64,000 nt of DNA from Toxonevra muliebris (taxonomy: Eukaryota > Arthropoda > Insecta > Diptera > Pallopteridae), in NCBI GenBank assembly GCA_963691655.1, contig OY829326.1, forward strand, positions 19,146,878-19,210,877, written 5' to 3'. The notes under the pieces were generated by a model. It was not told the DNA's origin, made no database searches, and saw nothing but the letters and a program-made list of their open reading frames with translations. Both the position numbers and the translations under genes were made by a program. Below are positions 57,592-64,000 of this stretch, one piece after another; the first letter of the stretch is position 1, and each line of letters begins with the position of its first letter.

Positions 57592-60452
57592 TTATTTCTA
57601 TCTTATAGTAATTTGTTTTGCTTTATAAGCCAAAGTCATTTTTATCAAATGTTTTAAAAATTTTTTTAGGAAATAAATCAGAATTTCGTTGAACAAATTA
57701 ACGTGCTAATGAGTGTAACCAATATGTATCATAAATCACAATAAAAAGAAACAATATTTTACAAACTTATTGATTTAAAGTGTGAACGAATAAGTCAATA
57801 AATAAATACCTAAAGCAAACAGAATTTAATATTTTTAATATAATTTACGGCAAACACACAATCATCGAAGCAGACATTTGTTTTTCACAAAAATCTAAAT
57901 AAACACAAAATGAAACAAATAACTTGATTAAAAAGCAGAAACGAAGAAAAAAAATAAAGTGGCAAACATTTTTATTTAAGAAAAGAATAATTAAGTTTTA
58001 CATATTTCTTTATTTGCACATGTCAAGTGTAAATAAAAACCAAATAGCATTCTATGCTAGTCATAAAATTTGCTTTTGTGAAAGTAAATTAAGAAGGATC
58101 CAGGAAAATGAAGGATAAAAAAAACAAAAAACTGGTCTCGTCCGACTTTGAAATACCTTACAACTGCTGTTATAAATTTTTATAGAATAACTCAAAGTTA
58201 ATCTGATACTCATATCCGCAAAAGACCCCACGAGTGGGCAGGACAACTATGTCCTAGATTCCTAACAGATTGTTGTGTCATTATTATATTTTTATCATAT
58301 GCATACGACTCCCCTGGCCACACCTTTTTCTGAACACTACAAAATTTAAGGCTAAAATTAGTGAAGCGTAAACATAAAATGTCAAATTAAATTTATTCAA
58401 TGTCAAAGTGATAAAAGGAACACAAGATTTTTTGACTGATTGCGATAAAATATACATATATCACACATACATACATACAAATTTCAAATTTAGCATATTC
58501 ATATAGAAACCATCTCAAACTGCTACTTTGATGAAAATGAATTAAGAATATTGTTTGTTCTGAAAGCGTGAAGCTAGAAGGTTTCTGTTTCCCACTTTTT
58601 TTTTTCTTTTTTTTGCATGCTCTTAAGTAATTGAAAGCAAAAGTTAAATATAGAAATTTCATTAGATAATAAAAAAAGTAAATTAAAATCATATTCTTTA
58701 TTAAAAAATATGCAATTTCCCATGTTAGCTTTTAATTGTTTGAGCAGCTATCAAAATAAAGGAGACAACGAATATCTGAAAAAAATTGACTTTAAATTGA
58801 CAAGCTCTCATTAAGAAGTGAATAAATGTAAATATGAAAAAGAATACTTAAGTAATTCCTGAATCAAGTTTTTACAAATGCATTTTTAAGCATATCCAAA
58901 ACAAAAAAAACTTTGATAGTCTATACGAGCTTGGGTTGATTAGATTTAAAAAGCCAATCAGATACGACTAAAAATTTAAATCGTTGTATAAATCAAATGG
59001 AAGGATGTACAGTATAGTTAAGGCTAAGCTAAAATACCATATCATCCCATTTTCGCGTTAAACTAAAATTTCTTCAAAATTTAATATTTAGTTTTTAAAA
59101 ATGAGAAATCACTCACGAGATTGACAAAGAAACGGAAAGTTCGTAGCCACCGATTATACATGAAAGTTCAGGTTTTCATGAGGCGCAAAACTTCCGTTTT
59201 GATGAAAAATTGTAACACGAAACGAGGGTTAGAGAATACGAATCCAGGTTCAGTTTTGCACAATCTCCTCTGATTTTCTTAGGGTTAAGGGTTAACCCCA
59301 AAAGGTTAAGGTCAAGTTATATTATGTGTAAAAAGGAAGAAAACATAAAGCTAGAGAAAAACGATCCGAAACGATCGTCTGATCTGCCAGTTCTATGAAC
59401 TTTTTGACAATCTTCTGGCATCATAGTTCATTCAAAGCCTGTTAATTTTAATAATTAAATGGAAATGTGAACAGCCAAATTTGGAAGAAATTTGCAAAAA
59501 GTTTTTCCAAATCAAAAATATTACAGAAAAACCACTTTAGATATAAATAAGATAAAATAATACAATGCCATTTTAAGCAGAAAAAATTTTATTTAATTCA
59601 ATTTCAAGTTTAAGAATGAATTAAATGGAATACTTAATTTTGGTTTCATTATTCGTTTTGTTGCAATGCAGCAAATAAATCCAACAAAATTGTGTACGTA
59701 ATCATTGCGTAATTACTAGTTTGAATTTTGTTAGATTTAACTACAGGTATAGCCAAAATGTAAAAATGTATAGACCAAGATGAAGTTTGCATGCGTATTA
59801 AATTCAAATTCAAAAAAATCTAACGTTTGATGTGATTGACGTAAGAGAAATCTGCCTGTATTACTGATAGTCTTAAATACATACCATAAGTTACGCAACG
59901 GTATAAAAAGGAAAAATGAAAGAAAACTATGTAAAAAATAAAAAAAGAGATTTTATTTGCTCTACAAGTTGATGCAACAGATTAACAACTTTAATTGTCC
60001 CATTCACAGTTTCATGGGCTACAAAAGCAGCAAGCTTTTGAAACACTTTGACTTTCATACAAACTACGATAGACTAAAAATGTATGAATTATTAGCTGTC
60101 ATCACTTAAGAGTATGTGAAATAGGCAGGTTTATAAGAAATTTTTGGAATTTCAAACGAATTTAAGAAAGAAATGACAAAATTGTGTAACAAAATTTCGT
60201 TCTTTTCTTTTTCATTTGTTTGCCTTCTTGGTACACAAATGTTTTTTCAATATCAGAAGAATTTCTAAAAATACTCAAAAACTTTCACGTGTATTTTTAT
60301 CACATTAGATGTATGCATTAAAAAGTGTAGATTCGTTACTACTTAGAAGTGGGTAAATGTCTGTAAAATTTGAAAAACCACAGAAAAAATCATATTAATG
60401 TGCAAAATATACAAACATACGAAATGGTGTAATTTGCAATTGAAGGAAAGTA

Positions 60453-62363
60453 AATCTATATGGTAAAAGTGCCAAAAACATTGAATGGGAATATAACAAA
60501 AAATATGAATAAAACTAATTATTTTAATATTAATTTAATCTGGTCGACATTAACTTATTATAAAAATTATATTTTTTAAACAAAAACAGAAATTCACACA
60601 TCAATTGAAAGGTTATAATAGTAACTTTAAGAAAAATAAAAACTTTATTTATTTGGTTGGTGAGTATGCGAAAGATCGCAACTTTGACTTAACTCCAGCC
60701 ATTAAATGTTGCACATCACTTCGGGACATTTGAGATGGCACAGTAGTCCACATCTTCTGTAGCTGTTTCTCATTTTTAACCACTTGCTTCGTTTTTAGCA
60801 ATTTTCTTTTCATTATAGCCCAATATTTTTCTATCGGCCGAAGTTCTGGGCAATTTGGGGGATTGGCATCTTTTGGAACAATTTGTACTCCTTTCTTTTT
60901 ATACCACATCATTGCCGTTTTGCCGTAATGGCAAGTTGCTAAATCTAGCCAGAAGACGACAGGGGCCTTGTGAAGGCATACTATTGGCAGTAGACGTTTT
61001 TGTAAGCACTCCTCTACGTAAATTTTTGGGTTGATGGTACCAGTAGTGACAAAAACTGCACTCTTTATGCCGCATTGGCAAATTGCTTTGCCAAACCAAA
61101 TATTTCTTCGCAAACTTGCCCACTTTCTTTAGCTTCAATTTAGGCGCAACATTACCTCTTTTTTTTTTGAAATGTAAAATAGTTTACCAGGAAGCTGATT
61201 AAAGTCTGTTTTGACATACGTTTCGTCGTCCATGATCATGCAATCAAAAACTCGCGTACAGCTTTCGTGCGCGAGTTTTTGCTGTTGCATTTTTTTGTTA
61301 TTCCGTTCGGGGCTAGCGGAACTTTATGCGTCTTAAGTTCTTTACTCTGCGTACTTTTTGAAAATGTCACCCGGATATGTACTTTTTTTTTAACAAGTTT
61401 TTCACTTTCTATGCTTTTTCCTCCGAGATGAACCCCTTCTTTCGCCCACTTCCAGTTTTCCTTTCGGTAGTTAGTCACTAAAGTTTTAAGCACTAAAGTT
61501 ACGGTAGATTTTGCAATTTTCAAACTTTTGGCAATGTCTTTATGTGACAAATGTGGAAAATCTTGATTTTTGCGCACAATTATATCGCGCGTGCTCGATT
61601 TCGATGAACTCATTTTGCGTAATGTAAAAAAATCAGAAAAAATAATGATGCAGAAATGTAAAACGGAAAATTTTTTAGGAATTAATAACAGTAACATTTG
61701 CTGTAACTGTCATATTTGAATTAATACAACATATTTAGTGAGCCCAGTCTTTTTCGTATACATACCTTATTACATAACTAAATATATGACTTGCATTATA
61801 ATTAACATAAAGAAACAATTTATTCATAAATTAACAACAAAAATATACTCGTTTCAATTAAAACAAAATTAGAAGGATCTGAGTATTTAGCTCAGTTACA
61901 CTCGAAAGGGTGTAAGCACCTTAATTGGTGACCTCCAAATGGGTCTAGATGACTTATAAAATGATATTCCAAAGGGAGCAAGACCTCATATTTTCTGAAT
62001 AATTCCACAAAATAAAAAAAATGATATTCCTGAGGAATTACAGTAACTAACTGTTTCAACTCTTTGAGTTTTTTATAGTTATATAATTCCTAGGTTTTAT
62101 ATGTTTTTTCTTCAATCACTGCTTAACTTTATAGAAAATTCAGGAATAAGAAATGCATTGATTGCTACATCAAGACTGTTAACATAATTTATCATCTAAC
62201 GGTATGCTTATTTTGGACTTTGACTCTTTTGACTTTCTCGTATTTTTTTTTTTAATAAATAAGGCATACAATCTTTTACAATCATATTAGGCTCGACAAA
62301 TTTGTTCGAAAAAATTTATCTTCTAAAAAAAAAAAAAAAATTGGCATTAAGATCCCTTAATTT
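60453..62363 (-). mobile_element. decayed Tc1/mariner DD37E (ITmD37E-like) element
   Basis: The left end (AATCTATATGGTAAAAGTGC after TA) and the right end (in reverse AATTAAGGGATCTTAATGCC) are worn versions of the inverted repeat of the MITE at 5247. The inner left block GCCAAAAACATTGAATGGGA and the inner right block TTCGAAAAAATTTATCTTCT plus an A run match the MITE interior. It carries the transposase pseudogene on the minus strand and about 650 bp of non-coding DNA between that gene and the right end. Confidence 0.75.
60649..61613 (-). pseudogene. DD37E transposase, several frameshifts
   Basis: The start is the ATG at 61611-61613 (MSSSKSSTRDIIVRKNQDFP), followed by the helix-turn-helix HLSHKDIAKSLKIAKSTVTL VLKTL. 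After a break come DDETYVKTDFNQLPGKLFYI, a shift in an A run near 61165, KKVGKFAKKYLVWQ, another shift near 61090, and CQCGIKSAVFVTTGTINPKI. The remaining catalytic parts are FWLDLATCHYGKTAMMW and CPELRPIEKYWAIMKRKL. Thirty-seven residues lie between the second Asp and the Glu. The order and spacing fit the ITmD37E group known from mosquitoes. Not functional. Confidence 0.85.
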
Positions 62364-62572
62364 TCAATTGAGAACGAATCACACGGCAGTAAAATTTTAT
62401 TTTTATTTCACTGAATATTCCGGATTTTTTATTCTACTTTTTTGTGTTGGCTATTGTAACTTTTGCAAAACGTGCAAATAATTATGTATGGATTGAATTT
62501 GCTGTCATGACTTTATACAAATTACTTCAATAGGGAAAGAAACTTCCCAGCAAACAAACTTTACCGAAACTA

Positions 62573-63940
62573 GGGTAACGGCACTAGTGATCGGCTAGTC
62601 TTCAGTGATCGGCCACTTTTATCTATTTTTACCAAAAATAAGAAAATCATTGATATTTTTATAGATATGAAAACACGGTTAGATGGAGACACATGTCGCC
62701 AACGCACATGCGAATAAGATTTAATCGGTCATGCGAAAATAAAAGCTATAGACATGATTTAATTCGAACAGTTGTAAGGTTTATTGAATTTATGAATCTT
62801 TCATATTTTTTTCGTAACTTGGAGTTGTGAAGAAAAAGTAAGTTTGAATTAAATTTAAATGCAAATGTACACTGAATATATTTAATCCTATAATTAAGAC
62901 CTCAAATAACATATTCCGTAATGAAAAATATTATAAATAATTAATCTTGAAGTTTTAACAGGGTGTCCGGACACTAAAGCCAAAAATTTACTTAATTTCA
63001 ATAATCGGCCTTGGTGGCCGATCACTAAAAACTCTGCTTGGATGAATTTTCTAGTGATCGGCCACTCTAAAGAGATCGGCCATTCTAAAGTGATCGGCCA
63101 CTTTTATCTATTTTTACTAAAAATAAAATGGGTATATGAAAAGCACAGGTGCAGACACATGTCGCCGACGCAAAAAATTAAAAATAATGATTAATTTTAG
63201 TCATCAGCCGGATAAATTTATTGATGCCATACCCGGCCGTTTATTGAAATATTAAGTTAATATACTACCACAAAAAGTTTTAATACTTTTTGGAATATTT
63301 TAAGAATATAAAATGGCTCAAAAAGCTAATGCTGTAACTAGCGGGAGGTCTAAAAAGGTCCTGGCAAGGAAAATGTATCTCTCGCTCTTCGTGATATTCA
63401 AAATAACACATTACGTATTAGGAAAACTGCGACAACATACGACAACTTATGTATTTTTCAAGATGGCAGCCAAAGCAATTTGCAGAAGTGTTCTTTTTAT
63501 ATCAAATGAATTGTTTTAAATTAGTTTTTCCTCGTTTCAATGATAAAAATAAATCTTTTTATTTTTTTCTACATATTAATTAAACTCATAATAAGCGATA
63601 AAAAATATATTTATTGCATTTATTATTTATTTTGATAATGGCCGGTAACTAGAGATTTAGTGGCCGATCACTAAGAAGAAGTGGCCGATAATTAGAGATT
63701 TTACGGCCGATCACTAAAAAGAAGTGGCCGATAACTAGAAAAACACCACTATTTCAAGAAAAACACCAAAAACATAAAAAAATAGGCAATAAGTTTTAAT
63801 TTTTTTTTAATTAATCAATAAAGATTAAGTTCAGGATTGTATATGATCTTATTGTACTTAAATATTTTAAATGGTTTAGAATTTATGTTGTTACAAAGTT
63901 TGAAAAAAATTTAATTGGTCGATCACTAGTGCCGTTATCC
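62573..63940 (+). mobile_element. pogo-like element with subterminal repeats and a duplicated left end
   Basis: Inverted ends GGGTAACGGCACTAGTGATC and, in reverse, GGATAACGGCACTAGTGATC, flanked by TA (62571-62572, 63941-63942). GTGATCGGCCA-type motifs cluster at both ends (for example 62590-62620, 63050-63100, 63640-63740). The segment from 62609 to about 62760 is repeated near 63091-63240 (shared CTTTTATCTATTTTTACYAA and GACACATGTCGCC). A psq-type helix-turn-helix relic lies inside. Confidence 0.8.
63313..63519 (+). pseudogene. pogo/Psq-type DNA-binding domain relic
   Basis: ATG 63313 reads MAQKANAVTSGRSKKVLARK. One frame over, the sequence continues NVSLALRDIQNNTLRIRKTA TTYD, the pattern of a Pipsqueak/pogo helix-turn-helix (AL.DI..NTLSIRKAA..Y). 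The catalytic domain is absent, so this is only the N-terminal stub of a transposase. Confidence 0.6.
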
Positions 63941-64000
63941 TATATAGAAACGATGTTGTTTTCAAGATAATTCATCCGTTTCAAATTATCATCAGCGCGT

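Larger units (their letters stand above)
54956..64000. other. region 3' of receptor exon 6; intron of the receptor and, by inference, of fry
   Basis: No further receptor or fry exon could be supported. Recognised contents are the maT relic with insertions (55835-57185), a hAT MITE (57312-57591), the DD37E element (60453-62363) and a pogo-like element (62573-63940). The stretches 54960-55830 and 57600-60450 appear empty apart from AT-rich DNA. Confidence 0.6.

Noticed and set aside
59270..59330. TTAGGGTTAAGGGTTAA, a telomere-like motif
   Set aside because: Only about two units and palindromic; flies lack TTAGGG telomeres, so chance is the simplest reading.
60010..60060. Possible last receptor exon after CATTCACAG
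   Set aside because: It joins in phase but gives only about ten unremarkable residues before a stop; no similarity to receptor tails.
1..64000. CRISPR array, operons, bacterial genes or viral genes
   Set aside because: None seen; spliced genes and eukaryotic transposons throughout.

Overview
The window reads as nuclear DNA of a higher (brachyceran) fly. It is about 70% A+T, has GT-AG introns from 60 bases to more than 13 kb, and is full of Tc1/mariner, hAT, piggyBac-type and LINE debris. Both protein-coding genes look like dipteran genes. I cannot name the species. There is no sign of a bacterial, viral or organellar segment, and no CRISPR array or intact RNA gene.

Left 11.6 kb, minus strand: at least 12 exons (13 with a possible micro-exon) of furry (fry), the very large scaffold protein that acts with NDR/Tricornered kinases in cell morphogenesis. 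The exons join in one continuous frame over about 720 residues. They cover the middle and part of the C-terminal half of the protein, including a fly-type glutamine-rich insert. The gene continues past the left edge. Its 5' exons (well over 1,000 codons) are nowhere in the window and should lie past the right edge.

Right 45 kb, plus strand: six exons (18814-54955) of a class A neuropeptide GPCR that most resembles the CNMamide receptor (CNMaR, CG33696 in Drosophila). All seven transmembrane helices are present and the phases join cleanly; the last coding exon was not found. If fry is collinear, the receptor gene lies antisense inside a fry intron of at least 52 kb.

The rest is intron or intergenic DNA whose recognisable content is transposon archaeology. 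It includes four hAT-type elements with 8-bp target duplications, and a DD37E relic (60453-62363) with a 233-bp internally deleted MITE sharing its ends (5247-5479). A DD36E deletion derivative lies at 20222-21170 and a maT/DD37D element at 49105-50315. A second maT relic (55835-57185) carries two TTAA-flanked insertions. A pogo-like element at 62573-63940 has a duplicated left end. There are also a foldback element built of AGCGCT motifs, several MITEs with long inverted repeats, three LINE 3' ends (one with a 13-bp target duplication), and degenerate tandem arrays. No new defence or metabolic system is visible; the points of interest are the nested gene layout and the element families and their nesting.
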